Shown here: positions 8,485 through 16,619 of the stretch, piece after piece | Layout of the letters: each line of letters opens with the position of its first letter | Position numbering within the stretch: the first letter of the stretch is position 1 | Origin: Bacteroides sp. UBA7333 | GTDB taxonomy: Bacteria; Bacteroidota; Bacteroidia; Bacteroidales; Bacteroidaceae | DNA: 64,000 nucleotides | Direction of reading: 5' to 3' | Assembly: GCA_002471195.1 (NCBI GenBank) | Contig: DKPN01000027.1 | Span: 34,495 to 98,494, forward strand | The notes under the pieces: generated by a model | Seen by the model: the letters and a program-made list of their open reading frames with translations, nothing else | Database searches by the model: none | What the model was told of the DNA's origin: nothing | Program-made: the position numbers and the translations under genes

Positions 8485-9423
8485 ATGAAAAAAGGACTTA
8501 AATGGATATTTGCATTCATCGGAGCAGCAGTTTTTATACTGTTGCTCCGATGTTTTGCATTTACGTCCTACTATATTCCTTCAAAAGGTATGGAGCCCTC
8601 ATTGCTCGAAGGCGATCATATCATGGTCAATAAATGGGCTTATGGTCTACGTACTCCACTTGCTGGTTATTTCGGCTATCATCGCTGGCAAGAAAAACCG
8701 GTTGAGAAAAATGATATCATTGTTTTCAACAATCCCGTGAATAACAATCCATCCATCGATGATAGAGAGGTTTTCATTAGCCGATGTATAGCACTTCCCG
8801 GCGATACACTATTAGTGGATTCGGCTTTTTCGCCATTCCCAAAAGAAAAAAATCATCTCCTACAGAGCGAATATCCATTCCATTATCCCATCGAAAAAAG
8901 AGAGATACTTGATTCGCTTCTACGAACAATCGACAACCGCATTGACACGAATGTGGTGAATATTGACTCCGCAACACAGGCAAGGAATCTATCATGGGCT
9001 ACATTCCATCAATTAGAGCTAATGCAAAAAGATAGTGCCTGGTTACAACCCTCCGATTCGCTTATGCCAAGAAAGGTATTCGCACTCATCATACCCCGTA
9101 AAGGTCAGAAAATGGATATACAACCATGGAATCGCACATTATTGACCAATACTATTCTGCTGCACGAACATAAAAACATATCGTTGAAAGGCGATTCTAT
9201 ATGGATTGATGAACAACCGGCATCTCATTATAGTTATACAAAAGATTACCACTGGGTATCATCCTACAACCCTATTAATATGACCGACTCGCGACTCTTT
9301 GGTTTTGTACCGCACGATCATATCATAGGAAAGCCATCGTACATATGGTTCTCTAAAGAGCATCGTTCTAGCCTATTCGACGGCTATCGATGGAATAGAT
9401 TTTTTAATAAAGTACAACCCTAA
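8485..9423 (+). CDS. Signal peptidase I-like paralogue lacking the Ser/Lys dyad
   Basis: This 312-residue S26-family protein sits 6 bp after lepB and shares its architecture: one N-terminal membrane segment (residues 8-26), box B, box D and box E. The catalytic residues are changed. Box B reads 'YIPSKGMEPSLLEGD', so Gly35 stands where the nucleophilic Ser should be. Box D reads 'FISRCIALPGD', with Ser99 in place of the general-base Lys. The GDNR of box E is replaced by 'SYNP', although DSR (268-270) remains. The frame is intact with no sign of decay. It is therefore predicted to be a catalytically inactive pseudoprotease, perhaps a partner or regulator of LepB. Family assignment is firm; the role is inferred. 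Confidence 0.88.
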   Translation: MKKGLKWIFAFIGAAVFILLLRCFAFTSYYIPSKGMEPSLLEGDHIMVNKWAYGLRTPLAGYFGYHRWQEKPVEKNDIIVFNNPVNNNPSIDDREVFISRCIALPGDTLLVDSAFSPFPKEKNHLLQSEYPFHYPIEKREILDSLLRTIDNRIDTNVVNIDSATQARNLSWATFHQLELMQKDSAWLQPSDSLMPRKVFALIIPRKGQKMDIQPWNRTLLTNTILLHEHKNISLKGDSIWIDEQPASHYSYTKDYHWVSSYNPINMTDSRLFGFVPHDHIIGKPSYIWFSKEHRSSLFDGYRWNRFFNKVQP

Positions 9424-9453
9424 CCCACGATGCTAATCGCATCATTATAAAAA

Positions 9454-10089
9454 ATGGAAATAGCTTATTTATCAACTGCATATCTTGCTCCTGTTTCATA
9501 TTATGTGAAGATGTTATCGTACAACGAAACCTATATTGAGCAATTCGATCATTACGTAAAACAAACCTATCGCAATCGTTGCACCATAGCCGGAACCAAT
9601 GGCGAAATTGCGTTGACTATTCCGACCATAAAACCCAGCTCATCGAAATGTCCGATGAAGGATATCCGTATTTCCGATCATGGCAATTGGCAACATTTGC
9701 ATTGGAATGCCATTATATCAGCCTACAACAATAGCCCGTTTTTTGAGTTTTACGAGTACGAATTTCAACCATTTTACGAAAAGAAGTTTGAGTTTCTGAT
9801 AGATTTCAACGAAGAGTTGCGTCAACTTGTATGCAGCTTAATAGACATGGCACCCCACGTGAAATATACCGATACCTATAAAGATAGTTTTGCAGCCAAC
9901 GAACATGATTTTCGTGAGATCATTCATCCGAAAAAAGATTTTACCTTGTCCGATCCTACCTTTACACCCACACCTTACTATCAGGTGTTTCATCATAAGA
10001 ATGGTTTTTTGCCCAATTTAAGTATCATCGATTTACTGTTTAATATGGGCCCCGAAAGCCTCATCGTTTTAGAGAAAAGCATTCGATAA
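9454..10089 (+). CDS. WbqC family protein
   Basis: The 211-residue protein matches the WbqC-like family, whose members are often found in O-antigen and polysaccharide gene clusters and are of uncertain enzymatic role. Recognisable parts are the N-terminal 'YLSTAYLAPVSYYVKMLSYN', the 'QTYRNRCTIAGTNGEIALTIP' segment and 'NWQHLHWNAIISAYNNSPFFEFY'. It is cytoplasmic, with no signal peptide. It is the last gene of the dapB-lepB unit, 30 bp after the lepB paralogue, and in this phylum the same neighbourhood is common for lepB. Confidence 0.85.
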   Translation: MEIAYLSTAYLAPVSYYVKMLSYNETYIEQFDHYVKQTYRNRCTIAGTNGEIALTIPTIKPSSSKCPMKDIRISDHGNWQHLHWNAIISAYNNSPFFEFYEYEFQPFYEKKFEFLIDFNEELRQLVCSLIDMAPHVKYTDTYKDSFAANEHDFREIIHPKKDFTLSDPTFTPTPYYQVFHHKNGFLPNLSIIDLLFNMGPESLIVLEKSIR

Positions 10090-10385
10090 CTATTGTGCAA
10101 TAGGCTTGTCACAGTTTTGACACCCCATAGGCAAGACCGTGACACTGCAATGGAAAGAAATCCATAGTTAAGGTAGGGCACTACCCTTCACCACTCTATA
10201 GCTGTTTAATTTTGTTAGACAGCTATTTCATTTTAATACGATACTTCATACATAATATATTCTATTTCGGGTAAATATGCTTTTATTTATCAGCAATAAT
10301 CAGTAATATTGTTTTTCAAATTTGCTTATTATTATTATTATTATTGCAAAACAACCTAACTAATAAATCCTTAAATACTAAAAGT
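10090..10385. other. Intergenic region with degenerate palindrome and (TTA)6 tract
   Basis: About 296 bp without a gene. It holds a palindrome TGTCAC-AGTT-TTGACA (10107-10122), a short hairpin GGTAG-GGCA-CTACC (10172-10185), and an uninterrupted (TTA)6TT run at 10326-10345, 40 bp before the next start. I found no exact TAnnTTTG promoter for the downstream gene; TAATATTG near 10304 is the nearest candidate. Confidence 0.5.
10326..10345. repeat. (TTA)6 trinucleotide microsatellite
   Basis: Six uninterrupted TTA units plus TT in the putative leader or promoter of the T9SS cargo gene. Copy number could change by slippage and alter promoter spacing or leader length. Confidence 0.8.
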
Positions 10386-11330
10386 ATGAAAAAAGAGCTA
10401 CTCCTGTTTGCTGTTTCAGTACTCCCATTCGCTAATCTATTAGCGCAATCCGAACCATTGATCGAAGAAGGGAAACAATGGTCTATACATTCCATCTGTG
10501 AGTCGTATTGTGATGATTATCTTGAACAAACCACCATCAATTTGTTACAAGGAGATGTTACATTTAACGACATTCTTTACAAGCAACTACATGTAGCACG
10601 CAACGAAGATTTATCCGATTTAAAACCTCTTCAGAGTTATCTGCGCGAAGAAGGAAACAAAATCTACCAATATAATCCGACAGAAAATAGCGAGAGAGTG
10701 ATTTATGATTTCAACCTGCAGAAAGGCGATAGAATTAAGAAACAATATGACCCGAACATAAGCCCGGTTGTATTCGAAGTTACCTCGGTGAAAGATACCA
10801 TCTTAGCAGGTGGCAATGGCGAAAAGAGAAAATGTATATTTCTAGATTGGATCGGTTTTGAAGATAATATCTGGGAGAAAAATGAATTGGAGAGCAATGC
10901 ATTCGATATTTGGGTAGAAGGAGTAGGGTCGTTATATAGTGGTATTGGAGAAATTTATGCAGGCGCAACGGGAGGCAGCCAAACTAGTGTGTTGTGCTGC
11001 CACAACGGATCGACCCCACTATTTGTGAATGATAAGTACAATACTTGTTATCGTCTTATCACAACCGGAATTGAAGTAAATAACAAACTTCCCTATACTA
11101 TCTTGCACAATCCTATCGAAAATAAAATATTATCAATTGACACAGGAGATAATAAATTCAACCAAATTGATCTCTATTCGTTGGTAGGGACTCTTGTATT
11201 AAGTCAACACATAGCTTTCGATGCATCACCCTTAGATATTTCATTGAAAGAGGTCGATTCGGGAAGCTACCTCTTCGTCCTAACTAAAGATAATGGTGAT
11301 AGAGAGTCAGGCAAAATAGTGATCAAATAA
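10386..11330 (+). CDS. Secreted protein with T9SS sorting domain, unknown function
   Basis: The 314-residue protein has a signal peptide ('MKKELLLFAVSVLPFANLLAQ', cleavage likely after AQ) and a C-terminal about 75-residue domain ending 'YLFVLTKDNGDRESGKIVIK' that fits a type A T9SS sorting domain. The region between (about residues 22-235) is Cys-poor apart from a 'CCHNG' motif and 'SICESYCDDY', and resembles the beta-rich N-terminal modules of many uncharacterised Bacteroidetes T9SS proteins. The start at 10386 is preferred over one 42 bp upstream because it begins directly with the signal peptide. Function is not recognisable. Confidence 0.8.
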   Translation: MKKELLLFAVSVLPFANLLAQSEPLIEEGKQWSIHSICESYCDDYLEQTTINLLQGDVTFNDILYKQLHVARNEDLSDLKPLQSYLREEGNKIYQYNPTENSERVIYDFNLQKGDRIKKQYDPNISPVVFEVTSVKDTILAGGNGEKRKCIFLDWIGFEDNIWEKNELESNAFDIWVEGVGSLYSGIGEIYAGATGGSQTSVLCCHNGSTPLFVNDKYNTCYRLITTGIEVNNKLPYTILHNPIENKILSIDTGDNKFNQIDLYSLVGTLVLSQHIAFDASPLDISLKEVDSGSYLFVLTKDNGDRESGKIVIK

Positions 11331-11349
11331 ATGAATCATGAGGTTAATT

Positions 11350-11401
11350 ATAGAGTCGAGGCTATCTAAACAATAAAATGTTTAGATAGCCTCGACTCTA
11401 T
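11350..11401. terminator. Perfect 22-bp hairpin between convergent genes
   Basis: Arms at 11350-11371 and 11380-11401 pair over 22 bp without mismatch around the 8-nt loop AATAAAAT. It lies between the T9SS cargo gene and the convergent SIMPL gene and probably acts in both directions. No U-tract follows. Confidence 0.75.
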
Positions 11402-11436
11402 GTTTCGACAGTAATAACCAACAAATATTGCCGCCA

Positions 11437-12150
11437 TTAATCTTTCAAATAATACTGTATGCTGGTTACTACTCGTACTTGTTTTACATCCGGACGATTA
11501 GGATCGGGATCGGTTATGGTAAACTGTCCTTGCGATGCATTTTTAATCTTACCTAAACGGCTACCCGAGTCTTCGGCAAACTTCTGAGCAGCTTCGCGAG
11601 CGCTTTTCGTAGCCTCTTGAATCATTTCGGGCTTTACGTTGTTCAATCCCTCGAATGAAAATACAATGGTGCTATTGCCATATTCGTTGGATGATATAGC
11701 CAAACCGCTTTTCAATAACGTTGACATATTATTCATAGCTGCCATGGTTTGATCAATATTGGTACTGGTTACCGTAACGGTAGAGGTGATATTGTAGCGC
11801 GAACGTACATCGTTTACGTTTACATAACGATCGGTATATAGATCGACCACAGCCGGAAGCGCTACGGTGATATCACTATCGGGGATGCCGTTACTTTTTA
11901 AGAAACTAATAATTTGCTGATTGTTTTTCTCCATTTCGCTATAAAGGGTGGTCAAATCGTTGCCTATTATCTTATATTGCAACGGCCAACGCACATTGTC
12001 GGCACGCACATTACGCTCTGACAAACCACGAACCGAAACAATTCGTTCGCTATCTTTAAAACCTACGATTCCGCTTTTTAGCAGTATGCCTAAAACAACA
12101 AAGCCCAATGCCAATATCAAGGCAGGCAAAACAACAAGTGACTTCTTCAT
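11437..12150 (-). CDS. SIMPL domain (DUF541) protein
   Basis: The 237-residue protein has one N-terminal membrane anchor ('VVLPALILALGFVVLGILL') followed by a SIMPL/DUF541 domain, with the typical start 'ERIVSVRGLSERNVRADNVRWPLQYKI' and the segments 'NITSTVTVTSTNIDQTMAAM' and 'AREAAQKFAEDSGSRLGKIKNASQGQF'. SIMPL proteins are periplasmic and membrane-tethered; some (BP26, YggE) form channel-like oligomers or affect oxidative stress, but the activity here is unknown. It lies 26 bp downstream of the M16 peptidase gene and is probably cotranscribed with it. Confidence 0.9.
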   Translation of the reverse strand: MKKSLVVLPALILALGFVVLGILLKSGIVGFKDSERIVSVRGLSERNVRADNVRWPLQYKIIGNDLTTLYSEMEKNNQQIISFLKSNGIPDSDITVALPAVVDLYTDRYVNVNDVRSRYNITSTVTVTSTNIDQTMAAMNNMSTLLKSGLAISSNEYGNSTIVFSFEGLNNVKPEMIQEATKSAREAAQKFAEDSGSRLGKIKNASQGQFTITDPDPNRPDVKQVRVVTSIQYYLKD

Positions 12151-12176
12151 AAAAATAGAATTTATCAGGTGAATAA

Positions 12177-13415
12177 CTATTTAAATATCAACGTCGAAAG
12201 ATAATTAGGATCAAACATCTCATTGGCTACATCCAGCAACTCTTTCGTGGTAACTGCCTCGATGCGCTTACACACAGCGGGCAGATTTTCAAATTTACGA
12301 TAATGTAAGAATATTTTAGCCATTCCTAAGGCATTATTTTCATAATTATCTGATGCTACACGTATTTGTCCTATCAATTGTTTTTTGGCCGCTTGAAGTT
12401 GCGACGAATTCATCTCTACATCGCGAAGCTTTTGTAGCTCCTTATGAGTGAGTTGCAAACACTTATCTACATCTTCAACATCGGTTCCAAAATAGATGCT
12501 AAACGCACCGGTATCAGTATATGAGGTCAGATTCGACTCTACATTGTAAACCAAGCCACGACGCTCGCGTAGCGACACATTCAAACGACTATTCATGCCT
12601 GGACCCCCCAATATATTGTTGAGCAGATATAAAGCGGTACGCTTGTCGTTGTAGGCACTATATCCGCGACTACCTATCATCACATGAGCCTGATTGGTAT
12701 CTTTGTGGATAGTAATATTTTGAGGCTGATATGGAAGGGGCAAACTACGTTTATTCTCTTGAAACAGGCCGGTAGGTATATCTTTTAAGTTTTTCTCCAA
12801 CAGCCGTATCACCTTTTTAATATCGATGTTTCCTTGTATAAAGAATATCATATTTTCGGGCTGATATAAACGCTGTGTAAAATCGAGGGCATTTTGGGTG
12901 GTAAATTGCTTTAACTGATCGGGACGCCCCAGTATATTGCGACCTAAGGCATGACCTTGAAAAAGTAAATCTTCAAAATCATCGAAAATCAGTTCAGAAG
13001 GGTTGTCTTCGTACGATTGTATCTCATCGATAATCACCTCTACCTCTTTATCAATCTCTTTTTGAGGATAGGTTGAGTTGAACACAATATCACAAAGCAA
13101 TTCGATAGCCCTGGGCATATCCGAAGCCAAGAAAGCCGAGTAGATAACCGTCTCTTCTTTGTTGGTATAAGCATTCAAATCGCCTCCTACTGCCTCCATT
13201 CGATTAAGGATATGCCATGCTTTGCGATGGGTAGTGCCTTTAAACACCATATGTTCAACAAAGTGTGCCATGCCTTGCTCTTGTGGAAGTTCGTCGCGTG
13301 TACCGGCATCAATAGCAAAACCGCAGTAGGTAACATCGGTTTGCACATGTCGGTATATCACTCTCAATCCGTTCGATAATGTGTGCTCAACGGGATCTAT
13401 TGTTAATTTTTTCAT
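12177..13415 (-). CDS. M16 family zinc peptidase
   Basis: This 412-residue protein carries the inverted zinc motif HxxEH (His51, Glu54, His55 in 'MAHFVEHMVFKGT') and the downstream Glu in 'VEVIIDEIQSYEDNP', so the catalytic site of a pitrilysin/processing-peptidase-type enzyme is complete. The second half (after about 200) is the inactive M16 domain, with 'NILGGPGMNSRLNVSLRERRGLVYNV' typical of the family. There is no signal peptide, so it is probably cytoplasmic. It is the first gene of a two-gene unit with the SIMPL gene. The natural substrate is unknown. Confidence 0.93.
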   Translation of the reverse strand: MKKLTIDPVEHTLSNGLRVIYRHVQTDVTYCGFAIDAGTRDELPQEQGMAHFVEHMVFKGTTHRKAWHILNRMEAVGGDLNAYTNKEETVIYSAFLASDMPRAIELLCDIVFNSTYPQKEIDKEVEVIIDEIQSYEDNPSELIFDDFEDLLFQGHALGRNILGRPDQLKQFTTQNALDFTQRLYQPENMIFFIQGNIDIKKVIRLLEKNLKDIPTGLFQENKRSLPLPYQPQNITIHKDTNQAHVMIGSRGYSAYNDKRTALYLLNNILGGPGMNSRLNVSLRERRGLVYNVESNLTSYTDTGAFSIYFGTDVEDVDKCLQLTHKELQKLRDVEMNSSQLQAAKKQLIGQIRVASDNYENNALGMAKIFLHYRKFENLPAVCKRIEAVTTKELLDVANEMFDPNYLSTLIFK

Positions 13416-13442
13416 TCTATGTACAAACTTTTAATGAAGGTG

Positions 13443-13450
13443 CAAAAATA
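13443..13450 (-). promoter_or_regulatory. Predicted -7 element of the M16 peptidase gene
   Basis: Reads TATTTTTG on the minus strand, fits TAnnTTTG, 28 bp ahead of the start codon. Confidence 0.45.
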
Positions 13451-13516
13451 CAATAAAACTTATTGTCGTTATTCTAAAATTATGGATATTTGTAAACTAA
13501 TACATCTTAGTCACAT

Positions 13517-14053
13517 ATGGTTAATATAGGAATATTCTGTGCAGCATCCCAAGATATCGATTGCATTTATTATGATTGTGCTACCGAAATAGGTCAATGG
13601 ATAGGCCAAAATGGTAACACTTTGATATATGGAGGGGCCGATTTGGGCTTGATGGAATGCACTGCAAAAGCTACGAAAGAGGCAGGTGGAACAGTGATTG
13701 GTGTAGTGCCCGAAAAGCTAGAAGAAAAGGGCCGTGTCAGCACGTTACTGGATAGAACCATAAGAACTCACAACCTAAGCGACCGCAAGGATGAAATAGT
13801 AGCTCTATCGGACTATCTCATAGCACTACCCGGTGGTGTAGGTACTTTGGATGAAATATTTCATGTGATTGCGGCTGCATCGATAGGTTATCATCATAAA
13901 AAGATATATTTAGTAAACATCAATGGGTTTTATGACACGTTGATAAAACTATTACACGAGATGGCCGAGAAAGGCTTTATTCGTCACTCATTGTCGACTT
14001 ATATAGAGGAGGCAACATCACTTACGCAACTAAAAGAAATAATAAAAATATGA
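13517..14053 (+). CDS. LOG family protein (TIGR00730-type nucleotide 5'-monophosphate phosphoribohydrolase)
   Basis: LOG-family Rossmann enzymes cleave cytokinin-type or other nucleoside 5'-monophosphates into base and ribose 5-phosphate. The diagnostic motif 'ALPGGVGTLDEIF' is present near residues 104-116, with 'YGGADLGLMECTA' and 'VIGVVPEKLEEKG' earlier. The 178-residue length is normal. It is the first gene of a seven-gene plus-strand operon and its stop overlaps the start of the SIS gene by 4 bp (ATGA), which points to translational coupling. The physiological substrate in Bacteroidetes is unsettled. A second LOG gene lies at 61862-62449. Confidence 0.9.
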   Translation: MVNIGIFCAASQDIDCIYYDCATEIGQWIGQNGNTLIYGGADLGLMECTAKATKEAGGTVIGVVPEKLEEKGRVSTLLDRTIRTHNLSDRKDEIVALSDYLIALPGGVGTLDEIFHVIAAASIGYHHKKIYLVNINGFYDTLIKLLHEMAEKGFIRHSLSTYIEEATSLTQLKEIIKI

Positions 14054-14655
14054 TTGAATCGATCAAAGAACTATTGCAAAAAGAGGCTGAAGCCGTACTA
14101 AACATTCCCGTTACCGATGCATACGAAAAAGCTGTAGAGCTAATCGTAGAACAGATTCATCAAAAGAAGGGTAAGCTGGTAACAAGCGGTATGGGCAAAG
14201 CAGGACAAATTGCGATGAATATTGCTACTACGTTCTGCTCTACTGGTATTCCATCTGTTTTTTTACATCCCAGCGAAGCACAGCATGGCGATTTAGGCAT
14301 TTTGCAAAAAAACGACTTACTATTACTTATTTCTAATTCAGGAAAAACAAGAGAAATAGTAGAGTTAACACGTTTGGCTCATAATCTTGATCGCGATCTT
14401 AAGTTTATTGTTATCACGGGCAATGCCGACAGTCCGTTGGCTGCCGAGTCGGATGTTTGTTTAAGTACGGGCAAACCCGATGAAGTTTGTACATTGGGAA
14501 TGACACCTACTACATCGACTACCATGATGACTGTGATTGGTGATATCTTGGTAGTACAAACCATGAAGAAGACTCAATTCAACATAGAAGAATACTCAAA
14601 ACGTCACCACGGCGGATATTTAGGTGAGAAATCAAGAGAACTATGCGAAAAGTAA
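14050..14655 (+). CDS. SIS-domain sugar-phosphate isomerase (KpsF/GutQ/KdsD-like, no CBS domains)
   Basis: The 201-residue protein consists only of a SIS domain. Motifs 'TSGMGKAGQIAMNIATTF', 'FLHPSEAQHGDLGIL', 'ISNSGKTREIVEL' and 'VCTLGMTPTTSTTMM' are those of arabinose-5-phosphate isomerases, which supply arabinose 5-phosphate for KDO synthesis. Full-length KdsD has about 320 residues with two CBS domains; here these are absent and the gene simply stops. It overlaps the LOG gene by 4 bp and the sugar kinase by 13 bp, so the three are tightly coupled. A KdsD-like reaction is plausible but another phosphosugar is possible. Confidence 0.85.
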   Translation: MIESIKELLQKEAEAVLNIPVTDAYEKAVELIVEQIHQKKGKLVTSGMGKAGQIAMNIATTFCSTGIPSVFLHPSEAQHGDLGILQKNDLLLLISNSGKTREIVELTRLAHNLDRDLKFIVITGNADSPLAAESDVCLSTGKPDEVCTLGMTPTTSTTMMTVIGDILVVQTMKKTQFNIEEYSKRHHGGYLGEKSRELCEK

Positions 14656-15566
14656 TTGGCATAGGCGAAACAATATACGACATAATCTTTGTGGATGGTC
14701 AGCCATCGGCTGCCGTCCCCGGAGGTTCTGTTTTTAATGGATTGGTATCGCTTGCTCGCACTGGTGCCGATGTATCTTTTATTAGCGAAACAGGAAACGA
14801 TAAGATAGGAAACATTATCTTGCAGTTTATGCGCGATAATGGCATATCTACGCAATATGTAGATGTTTTTCCAGATGGTAAATCACCTATTTCATTGGCC
14901 TTTTTGAATGATAAAAACGATGCCGAATATCTTTTCTACAAAGACTATCCGAAACAACGTTTAGAGGTGGCTTTTCCTAAGATAGAAGAAGATGATATCG
15001 TAGTGTTTGGTTCGTTTTATGCACTCAACCCGGTATTGCGCGAAAAGGTACTCGAGTTATTAGAAATGGCTCGCGAAAAAAAAGCGATTGTTTATTACGA
15101 TCCCAACTTTCGCAGCACTCACAAGAATGAAGCCATGAAATTGGCACCAACGATTATCGAAAACTTAGAGTATGCCGATATAGTAAGGGGTTCAAATGAA
15201 GATTTCTTCTACATGTATGCAATGGAAGATATCGATAAGGTTTATAAAAACAAAATTAAATTTTATTGTCCCAACTTTATCTGTACGCGAGGAGGAAAAA
15301 ATATAGAACTTTATACCAACCATTTTAAAGAGGAGTATTCAATCCAGCCCATCGAAACTGTAAGTACTATTGGTGCAGGCGACAATTTTAATGCCGGTAT
15401 CATATATGGGTTATTAAAATATGACATACGTCATCGCGATTTGAACAATTTGGATAAAAAGTATTGGGATAAGGTGATGGAATGTGGCATCAAATTCTCG
15501 GCAGAAGCTTGCAAAAGCTTTAATAACTATGTGTCGCAAGAGTTTGCAAACGCCAATCATTTATAG
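14643..15566 (+). CDS. PfkB family carbohydrate kinase
   Basis: This 307-residue ribokinase-family protein has the N-terminal glycine-rich motif 'AAVPGGSVFNGLVSLARTGADVSFISETGND' and the C-terminal catalytic signature 'VSTIGAGDNFNAGIIYGLL', with the GAGD Asp as catalytic base. It phosphorylates a sugar or nucleoside with ATP; fructokinase is the closest general type, but the substrate cannot be read from the sequence. It overlaps the SIS isomerase by 13 bp, and this pairing suggests that one makes a phosphosugar the other interconverts. Confidence 0.88.
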   Translation: MRKVIGIGETIYDIIFVDGQPSAAVPGGSVFNGLVSLARTGADVSFISETGNDKIGNIILQFMRDNGISTQYVDVFPDGKSPISLAFLNDKNDAEYLFYKDYPKQRLEVAFPKIEEDDIVVFGSFYALNPVLREKVLELLEMAREKKAIVYYDPNFRSTHKNEAMKLAPTIIENLEYADIVRGSNEDFFYMYAMEDIDKVYKNKIKFYCPNFICTRGGKNIELYTNHFKEEYSIQPIETVSTIGAGDNFNAGIIYGLLKYDIRHRDLNNLDKKYWDKVMECGIKFSAEACKSFNNYVSQEFANANHL

Positions 15567-15585
15567 CTGAAATATAAAAAAAACA

Positions 15586-16608
15586 ATGGAAGAGAATTTT
15601 GATATACGCGAACATCAACTAAACAAAAAGGAGCGAGACTTTGAAAATGCCTTGCGTCCGCTAAGTTTTGATGATTTTAGCGGTCAAGATAAAGTAGTCG
15701 AGAACTTGGGCATATTTGTTCAGGCGGCTCGTTTGCGTGGCGAAGCACTCGACCATGTACTTCTTCATGGCCCTCCGGGGTTGGGAAAAACAACGTTATC
15801 GAATATTATAGCCAACGAACTGGGGGTAGGATTTAAAGTGACTTCGGGCCCCGTTTTGGACAAGCCGGGCGATTTGGCCGGTGTTTTAACCAGTCTCGAA
15901 CCCAACGACGTGCTTTTCATTGATGAGATTCACCGCCTTTCTCCTGTAGTAGAAGAGTATCTCTATTCGGCCATGGAGGATTATCGCATTGATATAATGA
16001 TTGATAAAGGACCATCGGCTCGTAGTATTCAGATTGACCTGAACCCATTTACATTGGTCGGCGCCACTACTCGTAGCGGATTGCTAACAGCTCCACTGCG
16101 TGCACGTTTTGGCATCAATCTTCATCTCGAATATTACGACGATGACATCTTAAGTAATATTATCCGTCGATCGGCTTCTATTCTCGATGTACCTTGCTCT
16201 ATACCTGCGGCAGGCGAAATTGCATCGCGCAGTCGTGGCACGCCACGTATTGCCAATGCCTTGTTGCGCCGTGTTAGAGACTTTGCACAAGTCAAAGGTT
16301 CAGGAGCGATAGATACTGAAATATCAAATTATGCACTCGAAGCGCTTAATATTGACAGATATGGTTTAGACGAGATAGACAACAAAATACTTTGTACGAT
16401 TATTGATAAATTTAAGGGAGGTCCGGTGGGTATCACCACCATTGCAACTGCTTTGGGCGAAGATCCGGGAACCATCGAGGAGGTATACGAACCATTCCTC
16501 ATTAAAGAGGGTTTCTTAAAGCGTACTCCCCGCGGAAGAGAAGTGACCGAATTGGCCTATCAACATTTAGGTAGAATATCATCCAGTTCGCAACACACTC
16601 TTTTTTAA
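15586..16608 (+). CDS. ruvB: Holliday junction branch migration DNA helicase RuvB
   Basis: RuvB is the hexameric AAA+ motor that drives branch migration with RuvA. The 340-residue protein has the N-terminal 'LRPLSFDDFSGQDKVVENL', Walker A 'LHGPPGLGKTTLSNIIA' (about residues 59-75), Walker B 'VLFIDEIHRLSPVVEEYLYSAMEDY', sensor 1 'TLVGATTRSGLLTAPLRARFG', and the winged-helix C-terminus 'EEVYEPFLIKEGFLKRTPRGR'. Length is normal. It is the fourth gene of the operon, 19 bp after the kinase; ruvA and ruvC are not in the window. Confidence 0.98.
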   Translation: MEENFDIREHQLNKKERDFENALRPLSFDDFSGQDKVVENLGIFVQAARLRGEALDHVLLHGPPGLGKTTLSNIIANELGVGFKVTSGPVLDKPGDLAGVLTSLEPNDVLFIDEIHRLSPVVEEYLYSAMEDYRIDIMIDKGPSARSIQIDLNPFTLVGATTRSGLLTAPLRARFGINLHLEYYDDDILSNIIRRSASILDVPCSIPAAGEIASRSRGTPRIANALLRRVRDFAQVKGSGAIDTEISNYALEALNIDRYGLDEIDNKILCTIIDKFKGGPVGITTIATALGEDPGTIEEVYEPFLIKEGFLKRTPRGREVTELAYQHLGRISSSSQHTLF

Positions 16609-16619
16609 AAAATAAATGC

